Assembly (NCBI GenBank): GCA_934747325.1
Contig: CAKVGW010000010.1
Coordinates: 1 to 40,979 of the forward strand
Direction: 5' to 3'
Length of the DNA: 40,979 bases
DNA from: an uncultured Candidatus Melainabacteria bacterium
GTDB taxonomy: Bacteria > Cyanobacteriota > Vampirovibrionia > Gastranaerophilales > Gastranaerophilaceae
Part shown: in pieces, positions 24,362-31,916 of the stretch
Layout of the letters: every line of letters starts with the position of its first letter
Numbering within the stretch: position 1 is the stretch's first letter
Made by a program: the position numbers and the translations under genes
Notes under the pieces: generated by a model
The model's input: only the letters and a program-made list of their open reading frames with translations
What the model was told of the DNA's origin: nothing
Databases searched by the model: none

Positions 24362-25876
24362 TTATTTTCCACAACCTGCACAATGTCCTGAACATTTGTG
24401 AACCGGTTTTTCTTTTGAGCAGAAATTATCTCTATCAACGTAATATTCACCTTCAAGAGGGAAAATCGTCATCCAAAGATTATTTCTCCAGTCTTCATCA
24501 AGAATTTCCTTAACTTCTTCTGAATACTTGTCGATTTCAGAAGTTATTTTAGGATCTGTCAAATACGCAGCCGCATTTTCGTGAGTTTCGTAAGGTTTGA
24601 ATTCTTGATAATATTTTCTCAAAACGTCAGGTCTATCAACAATCATACAAGGTCTTAACATATTCCCGTCTTCATAAGGAATACCATCTCTAATAGCTTT
24701 CATAAACGGAGCAGCAAGAGCTTCTGTAAGAGTGCAATTTTTAACATTATGTGTTGCCAAGTGAACAAAAGTACAAGGTTCAACATCTCCATTTGGATTA
24801 ACGTGAACATATTGTCTTCCGCCTGCAATACAACCCATCATTTCAGGACCGTCACCCCAGAAATCTACAGTCATCATAGGTAGTGTATTTCTTGCATTGT
24901 AAACTGCTTTCAAAATTTGTTGTCTTTGCTTTGCATTAGGAACTAGGCTTACGTCCGGACTATCTCCGACCGGTACATAGTGGAAGAACCAAGACCACAA
25001 ACAACCTTTGTCTGATAGCATTTTCATGAATTCATCTGATGTTACTTCGTCACAGCTTTTTGACGTTGCCGTAATACTTGCACCAAAGAACACACCTGCT
25101 TCACGCAACATATCCATTTTTTGCATTACCATATCAAAGCAACCTTCACCACGAACGGCATCGTTATCTTCTTTTAATCCCCAAAGAGAAAACATTGGGT
25201 GAACGTTTCCTAATTTTTGGAGTTTTTTTACAACTTTTTCTGTAATTAATGAGCCGTTTGTGAAGGTAATAAATGCACAATCATTAAATTCTTCTGCTAA
25301 TTCTAAAAATTCTTTTCTAGCAAAAGGTTCTCCACCAACAACAGGGATAATGTGAATACCCATAACATCTCGAGCTTCAGTGAAGATTTCTCTCCATTTT
25401 TCTTTAGAAATATCGTCATTTACATTGTACTCATGAGCCCAACAACCTTTACAATGGAAGTTACATCTTTTTGTGATTGAAGATAATAAAACTGTAGGTG
25501 GGAAAAATCCGTTCTTTTCGTTGAATTCAGAACGTTTTCTCAAATTGTCACCATAATATCCGTTAACAAAAAAGTTTTTAATCCATTTGTTACGACAATT
25601 TGGGTGTAATTCTGTCAAAATCTTTTTCCACCACAAAAGATGCGGATGTTCTGATTCAAATAACCATTGCATTCTTCTTGCGTGATTAATTCCGCCTTTA
25701 GAACCTGCAATTTTTTCAAAGATTTTTGCAAGGTTGATAAGTTTTTGCTTGCTGTAATGCTTGCCCAAATAATTTAACGTTTGGTCAATTACAAAATTAT
25801 TGAATTTTAGTTTTAATCCGTCAAAACAACCCATAGAGTTTGACTGCCAAACAGTTGCTTGTTTTTCTACTCTCAT
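24362..25876 (-). CDS. Radical SAM enzyme with C-terminal Cys-rich tail, lipid-gene context
   Basis: A 504-residue enzyme. An unusual N-terminal helical domain (about 1-128, with LKLKFNNFVIDQTLNYL) precedes the cluster motif TKRCNFHCKGCW (C138, C142, C145). The SAM-binding region reads IIPVVGGEPFARKEFLELAE. A SPASM-like part contains MGCIAGGRQYVHVNPNGDVEPC. The last 20 residues hold four more Cys (C486, C495, C499, C502, in HKCSGHCAGCGK), likely ligands of an auxiliary iron-sulfur cluster. I recall the N-terminal domain plus this motif as a widespread but unassigned family. It heads a tight operon with lipid phosphatase, lipid kinase and acyltransferase, so a lipid substrate is likely (inference). 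Confidence 0.85.
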   Translation of the reverse strand: MRVEKQATVWQSNSMGCFDGLKLKFNNFVIDQTLNYLGKHYSKQKLINLAKIFEKIAGSKGGINHARRMQWLFESEHPHLLWWKKILTELHPNCRNKWIKNFFVNGYYGDNLRKRSEFNEKNGFFPPTVLLSSITKRCNFHCKGCWAHEYNVNDDISKEKWREIFTEARDVMGIHIIPVVGGEPFARKEFLELAEEFNDCAFITFTNGSLITEKVVKKLQKLGNVHPMFSLWGLKEDNDAVRGEGCFDMVMQKMDMLREAGVFFGASITATSKSCDEVTSDEFMKMLSDKGCLWSWFFHYVPVGDSPDVSLVPNAKQRQQILKAVYNARNTLPMMTVDFWGDGPEMMGCIAGGRQYVHVNPNGDVEPCTFVHLATHNVKNCTLTEALAAPFMKAIRDGIPYEDGNMLRPCMIVDRPDVLRKYYQEFKPYETHENAAAYLTDPKITSEIDKYSEEVKEILDEDWRNNLWMTIFPLEGEYYVDRDNFCSKEKPVHKCSGHCAGCGK

Positions 25877-25888
25877 TTCCTACCCTTT

Positions 25889-26065
25889 CTATACGAGAAA
25901 TTCATTTAATATATTTTTATTCATTTCTTTAATCATAATTTTAACTTGCTTGCACAATTTCGCATCAGTTTTATTTACTGTTATAATTCGACAGGCTATT
26001 GCGTAATCCAAGGAATCTTTGATAACCTGCCTCAAATGGCGAGAGCATCGCTCGAATTTTTTTAT
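25889..26065 (-). pseudogene. Possible gene remnant between wzz and the radical SAM operon
   Basis: On the minus strand a frame stays open for 58 codons (reading ...RQVIKDSLDYAIACRI, KLCKQVKIMIKEMNKNI, ending LNEFLV) just before the radical SAM gene. It has no plausible start in its first half; an internal ATG would leave about 19 codons. The wording is protein-like for such AT-rich DNA, but no family is recognised. It could be chance or the tail of a degraded gene. A GCGAG/CTCG-type hairpin with a T run lies at about 26039-26063. Confidence 0.2.
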
Positions 26066-26069
26066 TTAC

Positions 26070-27431
26070 TTATACTAAAACTTCTTCTAGAATTGGTTTG
26101 TTTTTCTTTTTAATAATTTCTTTTATATTTTTGTATAATGTAGCATCTGTTTTACCAACCTTAGCAAAAAGAATAGTTGCATCTGCCTTAGCTACACTAT
26201 CTACTAATTCTTCAGAAATATCAGCTTTTATTAAAGCTAAATTCTTAAATTTGCTAAACAAGTTTATTATTTGTTGTTCCGGATTATTGAAAATAATACA
26301 ACTGATATTTTGTTCTTTATTTTCTAATAACATTTTCTGAATATTAAAGAAATTGTTATTATCATTGTAAATAATATTTTCATCTAACTTTGAGAAAGAA
26401 AGTTTTTTATCCAATATTTCTGCTAAAATAATTGCAAATAAAGATGCAATTGCTCCAAATACGATTCCTAAAATAATATTCATTAATAATTTAGGAGAAG
26501 AATTTTCAAAATCTCTCAATTGAACAGGTTCTTTTAGCACAAGAACTTTTGATGAGTCAGACATCTCTTGCACCATTTGTGCCCATTGTAGCTTAGTCGC
26601 GATTTGCGTTAACTTTGCTTCCTCTTCAGCCACTGCAACTTGAGATTTAGCTCCGGATGAATATTGACCCTGTATTGAAGATAATGCTTGACGAGCAGAT
26701 TTTGAAACTCCGCTTAATGCTGCTAAATTTCCGGCTCCTGTAATAGCAGTTTGTGGTAAACCACTTGTTGCATTCATTTGCTTATTCAAACCTGCTTTAA
26801 CCTTGTTATACTCTTTTTGCAAAACTTGAGTATCATTTTTTGCCTTGTCAGTGTGTAAGTCACGACTTACTTCTATGTAATTTGATATAATTGAACAAAC
26901 AATATTATATGCAACGTCAGGCTTTTTTGATTTGTATTCAATAGTTACAACATTTGTACCTTTTTTGTTTTCAATTGATATATTTTTCTTTAAAAAAGCT
27001 GCTGTAGAAATATATTCTCCTTCTTTTTTATTAGGAATAATACCCCATTTTTTCTTTATAACTAAATTATTTTCTCTAATGACTTTGTCAATTACAAGTG
27101 GAGATTGCATTATTTCTAATTCATTAGATAACCCTCCAGAAGCTCCTGACATAAGAGCTGCCATTCCACCGCCAGCACCAAGTTCTTCAATTGCATAAGG
27201 GTTTATGTCAACAAGGTTTGTATTATTGGATTTATTAATATATAAATCAGCATTTACTTTGTATTTTTTAGGCATTATAAATGTAAGCAAAATAAAAAAT
27301 GCTAGTACTGAACAGAATACTTTTAATATTAGTGTTTTACGACTCCAAAATATCATAAAGATTTTTTTGAAGTCTATATTTAAGTCTTCATCCAGTTCAT
27401 CAGGTTGCATGTAATACATGTTTTGTTGCAT
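26070..27431 (-). CDS. Wzz/GumC-type polysaccharide chain-length regulator
   Basis: A 453-residue inner-membrane polysaccharide co-polymerase. The N-terminal helix (about 32-53) is followed by the Wzz signature PKKYKVNADLYI. A periplasmic part has a Gly/Ala-rich insert (GGGMAALMSGASGG) and long coiled-coil helices (about 190-290). The Pro/Ser-rich motif before the second helix reads VQLRDFENSSPKLLMNIILG (about 304-323). The cytoplasmic C-terminal region (about 345-453) lacks Walker motifs, so there is no built-in tyrosine kinase, though it resembles a decayed one. A GAGGAG site precedes the ATG. It lies at the downstream end of the polysaccharide locus. Confidence 0.87.
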   Translation of the reverse strand: MQQNMYYMQPDELDEDLNIDFKKIFMIFWSRKTLILKVFCSVLAFFILLTFIMPKKYKVNADLYINKSNNTNLVDINPYAIEELGAGGGMAALMSGASGGLSNELEIMQSPLVIDKVIRENNLVIKKKWGIIPNKKEGEYISTAAFLKKNISIENKKGTNVVTIEYKSKKPDVAYNIVCSIISNYIEVSRDLHTDKAKNDTQVLQKEYNKVKAGLNKQMNATSGLPQTAITGAGNLAALSGVSKSARQALSSIQGQYSSGAKSQVAVAEEEAKLTQIATKLQWAQMVQEMSDSSKVLVLKEPVQLRDFENSSPKLLMNIILGIVFGAIASLFAIILAEILDKKLSFSKLDENIIYNDNNNFFNIQKMLLENKEQNISCIIFNNPEQQIINLFSKFKNLALIKADISEELVDSVAKADATILFAKVGKTDATLYKNIKEIIKKKNKPILEEVLV

Positions 27432-27452
27432 AAATTACTCCTCTTTTTTAAT

Positions 27453-27458
27453 ATTATA
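27453..27458 (-). promoter_or_regulatory. -10 box of the wzz-type gene
   Basis: On the minus strand TATAAT follows ATATTTGAGA, about 20 nt upstream of the GAGGAG site. No clear -35 is seen. Confidence 0.4.
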
Positions 27459-27542
27459 TCTCAAATATAAGATTATTTTATAACAGTTTACAAAAATAAC
27501 TTGCAATCGCAAGTTGAGATAAACAAAAAGGCTATTCTATAC

Positions 27543-27680
27543 TTCAAAAAGAAAACTAAGCATTTCCCCTTTAAGAAAGGTTTAAAATTTATAAAATATT
27601 TTGAAGTATTTAATGCCGGAAATTATCCGCAAGGCAAATTTACAAAAGAAGAAGTGCAAGAACTTGCAAATATTTATTAA
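27543..27680 (+). pseudogene. Relic of a phage head protease/scaffold gene (Mu gpI-like)
   Basis: In the plus strand a frame with no start codon reads FKKKTKHFPFKKGLKFIKYF, then EVFNAGNYPQGKFTKEEVQE, and stops after LANIY. The string 'F-x-V/I-F-x-A-G-x-Y-P-Q-G-x-F-T-x-E-E/D-L/V' followed by an Ala/Ile-Asn-x-Tyr is what I remember as the N-terminus of Mu-like phage protease I/scaffold proteins, which continue for 250 or more residues. The frame is open back to 27471 but without ATG. It lies in the otherwise gene-free 299-bp gap between the wzz-type and HAD genes, and is probably debris of an integrated phage. Confidence 0.5.
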
Positions 27681-27730
27681 GGCTAACTAAGAATCCTTTC
27701 GATAAAATACTGAGTTATATAAATTCTTTT

Positions 27731-28387
27731 TTATATTCTTTTTTTAAAATATTCTAAAATTTCCATTGTATTCTTGGCAATAAATATGTTTGGATATTTA
27801 TTAACATCTTGACTTGACTTAAAACCAAAACCATATGTAACACCTATAAATTTAATTCCAAGTTTTTCTGCCGCGGTTGCATCATGTAAACTATCCCCTA
27901 TCATAACATTTTTTTGCTTTAAACTATTAAGATTGGACATACATTTTTTTATAATATCTAACTTCGTTAATTTATTGTCATTATCAGCACCGCATATTGA
28001 ATCAAAATATTTGTCAAAATTAAAAAACTTTACGATTTCATTAATATTATCCTGTCGCTTGTATGTTGCTATTCCGAGTTTATATCCGTTTCGTTTAAGG
28101 TAATCTAGTAATTCAAAAACTCCACCATAAACTTCAGCATTAAATACATCACCTCGTTTGTATTTATCTCGATATTCTTCAGCACATTTTTGGGATAAAA
28201 ATTCGTCAGTTCCGCAAAAATGATGGAAAGAAGCTTGAATTGGAGACATTCCGATAAATTGTTGCATTTCTTCATCATTAAGTTTTTTTAAATTAAATTT
28301 TTCAATTACATAATTAACTGAGTTTATAATTCCCATTCTTGTATCAAGTAGTGTGCCGTCGACATCAAATATTATTGTATTAAACAT
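27731..28387 (-). CDS. HAD-superfamily phosphatase (Gph/PGP-like)
   Basis: A 218-residue cytoplasmic phosphatase. Motif I is FDVDGTLLD (D8, D10). The cap domain spans about 16-80 (FIGMSPIQASFHHFCG), motif II is GIATYKRQ, motif III Lys is near KLTKLDIIKK, and motif IV is MIGDSLHDATAAEKLG. The family hydrolyses small phosphate esters such as phosphoglycolate or sugar phosphates. Last in a run of four genes with a CMP-sugar synthetase and an aldolase, it is likely the phosphatase step of that sugar-acid pathway, by analogy with KdsC in Kdo synthesis (inference). It is one base below the acyltransferase stop. Confidence 0.87.
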   Translation of the reverse strand: MFNTIIFDVDGTLLDTRMGIINSVNYVIEKFNLKKLNDEEMQQFIGMSPIQASFHHFCGTDEFLSQKCAEEYRDKYKRGDVFNAEVYGGVFELLDYLKRNGYKLGIATYKRQDNINEIVKFFNFDKYFDSICGADNDNKLTKLDIIKKCMSNLNSLKQKNVMIGDSLHDATAAEKLGIKFIGVTYGFGFKSSQDVNKYPNIFIAKNTMEILEYFKKRI

Positions 28388-28388
28388 T

Positions 28389-29513
28389 TTATACCCCCCT
28401 AACTTTAGTAATATTTTTTTTAATTAGTAAATAGACATAATGTAGTGCTATTGGTCCAGAAATACCGACTAAGGTGTATATGATCCACCATCCTTGTGCT
28501 GTTGTATGACCAATTGCATGTGTGTATAAAATTGAAATTGGTTCATTATATAAGTAAACATGCAATGCTGTTACAAATTTAAAAAACATAACGTGTAAAC
28601 ACAATATTGTTAAAGTATTAGCTCCAATGTAAGAAAAAATATTTGATATAACTATCTTCTTATTTAATACTTCAGAAATTGATAATACAAAAATAAAACC
28701 TGTAATAGATGTAATTGTTATTATTAGAGGATTATAGTATTGATTAATATAAAGCTCCGTTCTATAAGGATATTGATATATATAAGCTAACCATAGAATT
28801 AAAAACGATACAAAAAAACTTGGATAAGACATTTTAATTTTATTATTGAATTTTCTATAGCATATTCCAATATAGAAGAAGAAACTGGATGTAAAGATTG
28901 TTCCAATTTGATAAAAATTAAATTTAGCCAGAGATAAGAAATAACCAATTAAGAAACAAATAAAATACGTAAAAAATCTTGCTATTTCAAAACCTTTTTC
29001 TGTTTTGAATATTTTTTTATTGATATAATGCCCTATTGCAGAAAAAATTACTACAAAAAATAAAACTTTCAAAAACCAAGTAGGACCTGCTATTGGCTCT
29101 CTCGAGTACATAACCAGTATTTTCCACAATTTGTCAAACACAACAGACAAACTTAATTGAGCTACATAGTCATATCCTCTTTCAAGTATAGGAGTTTCAA
29201 CCGTTTTAGCCATATAGAAGTTTAATTTTATAAAAAGATTTGTACAAAACAAAAATACCATACTTGTCAACACGTATGGCAAATAGAGTAATCTTATTCT
29301 CCTTTTGCAAAAAACCATTAAATCTTTTTTTTCTATAACTGTCTCCACTTTGAAAAAGTAACCTGAAATAATCAAAAATAATGGCATATGAAACATATAT
29401 ATAAAGGTTGAGTACTTAAAGCAAGCATGTCCTAAAACAACCAAAATAATACCAATTCCTTTTGCAATATCAAATACAGGATTTCTTTTTGTACTATTTT
29501 GCATTACATTCAT
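28389..29513 (-). CDS. Acyltransferase-3 family membrane protein (sugar O-acetylase)
   Basis: A 374-residue polytopic membrane enzyme with about ten helices. The family start FDIAKGIGIILVVLGHAC, carrying the catalytic His, is followed by MFHMPLFLIISGYFFK, and RRIRLLYLPYVLTS follows. Such proteins acetylate sugars of O-antigens, capsules or lipid-linked intermediates. Its start overlaps the aldolase gene by 20 nt (a second ATG at 29504 also overlaps), so translation is coupled. It probably decorates the sugar acid or another residue of the glycan. Confidence 0.87.
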   Translation of the reverse strand: MNVMQNSTKRNPVFDIAKGIGIILVVLGHACFKYSTFIYMFHMPLFLIISGYFFKVETVIEKKDLMVFCKRRIRLLYLPYVLTSMVFLFCTNLFIKLNFYMAKTVETPILERGYDYVAQLSLSVVFDKLWKILVMYSREPIAGPTWFLKVLFFVVIFSAIGHYINKKIFKTEKGFEIARFFTYFICFLIGYFLSLAKFNFYQIGTIFTSSFFFYIGICYRKFNNKIKMSYPSFFVSFLILWLAYIYQYPYRTELYINQYYNPLIITITSITGFIFVLSISEVLNKKIVISNIFSYIGANTLTILCLHVMFFKFVTALHVYLYNEPISILYTHAIGHTTAQGWWIIYTLVGISGPIALHYVYLLIKKNITKVRGV

Positions 29514-31092
29514 CCCGAATTTCGTATTTTGATGGAGTTAAAAATTCTATCTGGATGTATTTGCGAAAATCTTTAATTGCATCTGCCGTTGCTTTATTCA
29601 TATCTTGAGAGTTTTCATTTCTATGATAAAATTCAAAGTTACTGTCATAGTAAGTATTAGTTTCATCTGAAAAACCGTCACAACCAGCAAGATAAACCTT
29701 CTTTTTATTCAATTTTATCAACAGCTTCAGAAATATATAAAGAGAATTGTAACCGATAATTGTATCTTTTGAATATAAATCGTTCCAGTTAATTACGTGT
29801 TCCGCGATGTTGTACTTGTCATTAATATTACTTGTTATTATAAGATTTTTATCATTTTCTCCAGAACAAAACTGCTCATATCTTTTAGAGTTACTAAAGA
29901 AAACAAAATTTGAATTAAAGATTTTATTAATATGATTTAACGAGAATATAATAGGGTCTGTGTTTTCAACAAATGATTTTATATTATAAGACTCATCAAT
30001 TACTGATTTTCCAGGACCAAGAAGTAAAATAGTTTTATCAGAAAGAAGATTTTTTAACAATTCACGTGTATTGGAATCATCAATTGAATTTTGCTGATAA
30101 TCTAAATACAAATTCTCAATATAATCTTTGTCAAAAATAAGTTTTTTTGTTTCATCAATTTTACTTACAATATTGTGAATATTTTTAACAGTCAATAAAT
30201 TTTTCCCTAAAAGATAATGAACATAATTCGGATGACAATCATTCAGTGCCGAAATATAAAACGGCAACTGATATCCCCATTTATACTGTGATGCAAGTGA
30301 CATGATTTTCATATCTATTATGTCCAATATTTCTGCTATATCATAATTCTTGCCAAAGTTTTCGTTTAAATACATTGCAAGCAATTCTGTATTACAATTA
30401 CCCGCACTCTTTCCCATACCATATAAAGAAGCATCAAAAGTTAATTCTCTTTTACAATTATGATTAAGTAGTTTTATTGAATTTGAATAAGCGAGTTGAA
30501 AATTATTGTGCGAATGATATGCAATTCCAATATCTGGCAACAGGTTATTATCCATTAAATAGAAATAACGTAAAACTTTTTCATCATGCATCAGACCATA
30601 ACTGTCAACAATAGACAATGCTTTAGGATGAATTTCATTTATTTTTTCTATAAGTTCCAGCATTTCTTTGTCAGAATAGGATGTAATTGAAACCGGTTGA
30701 ACATATAAATCATACCCTTTTGCAATAAGTTTATTACAGTATTTCATTGCTTCTTCAAGTTTCGGTTTTCTGAAGGTTACTCGCAAAATATCTATAAATG
30801 AATCTTTGCAGAATCCTATTTTCTTTTCATCACAATCTCCAAAGTCTATCATAGCAGACATTTGTGTTTTTTTGGAAAATCCCTCAAACATTTTATTTAT
30901 ATCTTCAGTAGATGAAAATATTGCTCTATCCGAATTGTAACTGTCTTTATCTCTTATATAACCAAGTTCTACAACATTAATATTAGCATTTTGGAGTTTA
31001 TTTACTATCCACCGGATACTGTCATATCCAAATTTCCAGTTATTAACGTAACCGCCGTCTCGAAGTGTGCAGTCCAAGAATTTAATATTCAT
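29494..31092 (-). CDS. DRE-TIM aldolase fused to a DUF115/sialyltransferase-like domain
   Basis: A 532-residue two-domain protein. Residues 1-310 are an HMG-CoA-lyase-like TIM barrel: LDCTLRDGGYVNNW (D7, R11, D12), IAYHSHNNFQLAYSNS with metal ligands H193 and H195, and YGMGKSAGN at 224-232. These are the hallmarks of DRE-TIM metallolyases such as 4-hydroxy-2-oxovalerate aldolase, which make or break bonds to pyruvate. Residues 350-532 are a Rossmann-like module with ILLLGPGKSV (355-364) and VYLAGCDGF (466-474), matching the wording of the protein at 33171-33995. It overlaps the CMP-sugar synthetase gene by 11 nt. The proposed role, adding a three-carbon keto acid to an aldehyde sugar, is inference. 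Confidence 0.82.
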   Translation of the reverse strand: MNIKFLDCTLRDGGYVNNWKFGYDSIRWIVNKLQNANINVVELGYIRDKDSYNSDRAIFSSTEDINKMFEGFSKKTQMSAMIDFGDCDEKKIGFCKDSFIDILRVTFRKPKLEEAMKYCNKLIAKGYDLYVQPVSITSYSDKEMLELIEKINEIHPKALSIVDSYGLMHDEKVLRYFYLMDNNLLPDIGIAYHSHNNFQLAYSNSIKLLNHNCKRELTFDASLYGMGKSAGNCNTELLAMYLNENFGKNYDIAEILDIIDMKIMSLASQYKWGYQLPFYISALNDCHPNYVHYLLGKNLLTVKNIHNIVSKIDETKKLIFDKDYIENLYLDYQQNSIDDSNTRELLKNLLSDKTILLLGPGKSVIDESYNIKSFVENTDPIIFSLNHINKIFNSNFVFFSNSKRYEQFCSGENDKNLIITSNINDKYNIAEHVINWNDLYSKDTIIGYNSLYIFLKLLIKLNKKKVYLAGCDGFSDETNTYYDSNFEFYHRNENSQDMNKATADAIKDFRKYIQIEFLTPSKYEIRDECNAK

Positions 31093-31822
31093 TGTATATT
31101 CCTTCTTTAATAATATTTGTTACGTAATCTAAATCTTTTTGTGTATCAACCGATAAACTTTTTACATTTTCTGCTATTATAAATTGCAACGTCTTTCCGT
31201 AATCCAAAAATCTTAAAGTATCAATTCCCTCAATAATCTCAAATTTTCCAGGGTTAGAATTTACATAAAAATCAAGCATTTTTTTGTTATAACCTATTAT
31301 TCCGATATGCTTATAGTACTCGTAATTAATGGATTTAAAAGGATATGGAATAGGAGTTCTGGACATATACAAAGCTTTCAGATTATTATCAAAAACAACT
31401 TTTATATTAGAATTATCCATAACTTCAACAGGGTTTGTCATCTTGGTAATTATGTTCGTACCAAATTCAACATCCTGGGGTACCTCATACGGAACCGCCA
31501 TTGTCAAAAGTTCATATTGAATCAGCGGTTCATCTCCGTTTACTTGCAAATAAAAATCAGCATCAATGCTTTGTGAAACTTCTTGCAACCTACTTGCAGC
31601 AGTACTGTGTTCTCCTGTCATAAAAGACGGTATTTCAAATTTATCACAACACTCAACAATTCTTTTATCATCTGTTGCTACAATAATTTGATTAATTTTT
31701 TCTGCTTTTCTAACTCTGTTATAAACCCACCAAATCATTGGTTTTTCACAAATATCTTTTAATGGTTTTCCGGGTAATCTAGTAGATGCGTACCTTGCTG
31801 GTATTACTGCTACTGTTTTCAT
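31082..31822 (-). CDS. CMP-sugar-acid synthetase (KdsB-like cytidylyltransferase)
   Basis: A 246-residue cytoplasmic enzyme that joins a 2-keto-3-deoxy sugar acid to CMP. Signature text is VAVIPARYASTRLPGKPL (nucleotide site), IIVATDDKRIVE, LQVNGDEPLI (KdsB has QGDEPLI), MSRTPIPYPF and HIGIIGYNK. This is close to 3-deoxy-manno-octulosonate cytidylyltransferase, with a length near the usual 250. No kdsA, kdsD or kdsC is nearby; instead an aldolase and a HAD phosphatase follow in the same operon. So the substrate may be Kdo itself or another ulosonic acid. AGGAG lies 9-10 nt before the ATG. Confidence 0.86.
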   Translation of the reverse strand: MKTVAVIPARYASTRLPGKPLKDICEKPMIWWVYNRVRKAEKINQIIVATDDKRIVECCDKFEIPSFMTGEHSTAASRLQEVSQSIDADFYLQVNGDEPLIQYELLTMAVPYEVPQDVEFGTNIITKMTNPVEVMDNSNIKVVFDNNLKALYMSRTPIPYPFKSINYEYYKHIGIIGYNKKMLDFYVNSNPGKFEIIEGIDTLRFLDYGKTLQFIIAENVKSLSVDTQKDLDYVTNIIKEGIYNEY

Positions 31823-31853
31823 AATCTATACTCCTATTTAACAAATTACAAGC

Positions 31854-31862
31854 ATTGTAACA
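31854..31862 (-). promoter_or_regulatory. Internal promoter of the sugar-acid module
   Basis: On the minus strand TG-T-TACAAT lies about 30 nt upstream of the KdsB-like ATG, in the only sizeable gap (94 bp) inside the polysaccharide operon. TTTAAT upstream is a possible -35. It could let the last four genes be expressed as a unit. Confidence 0.4.
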
Positions 31863-31916
31863 TGAACATAATGATTAAAGTATAACTATTTATATAATTA
31901 CTTAATAAAATACTTA

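Noticed and set aside
24361..24456. Longer N-terminus for the PAP2 protein overlapping the radical SAM gene
   Set aside because: The ATG at 24360, one base after the radical SAM stop, starts directly before the first membrane helix and fits operon spacing.
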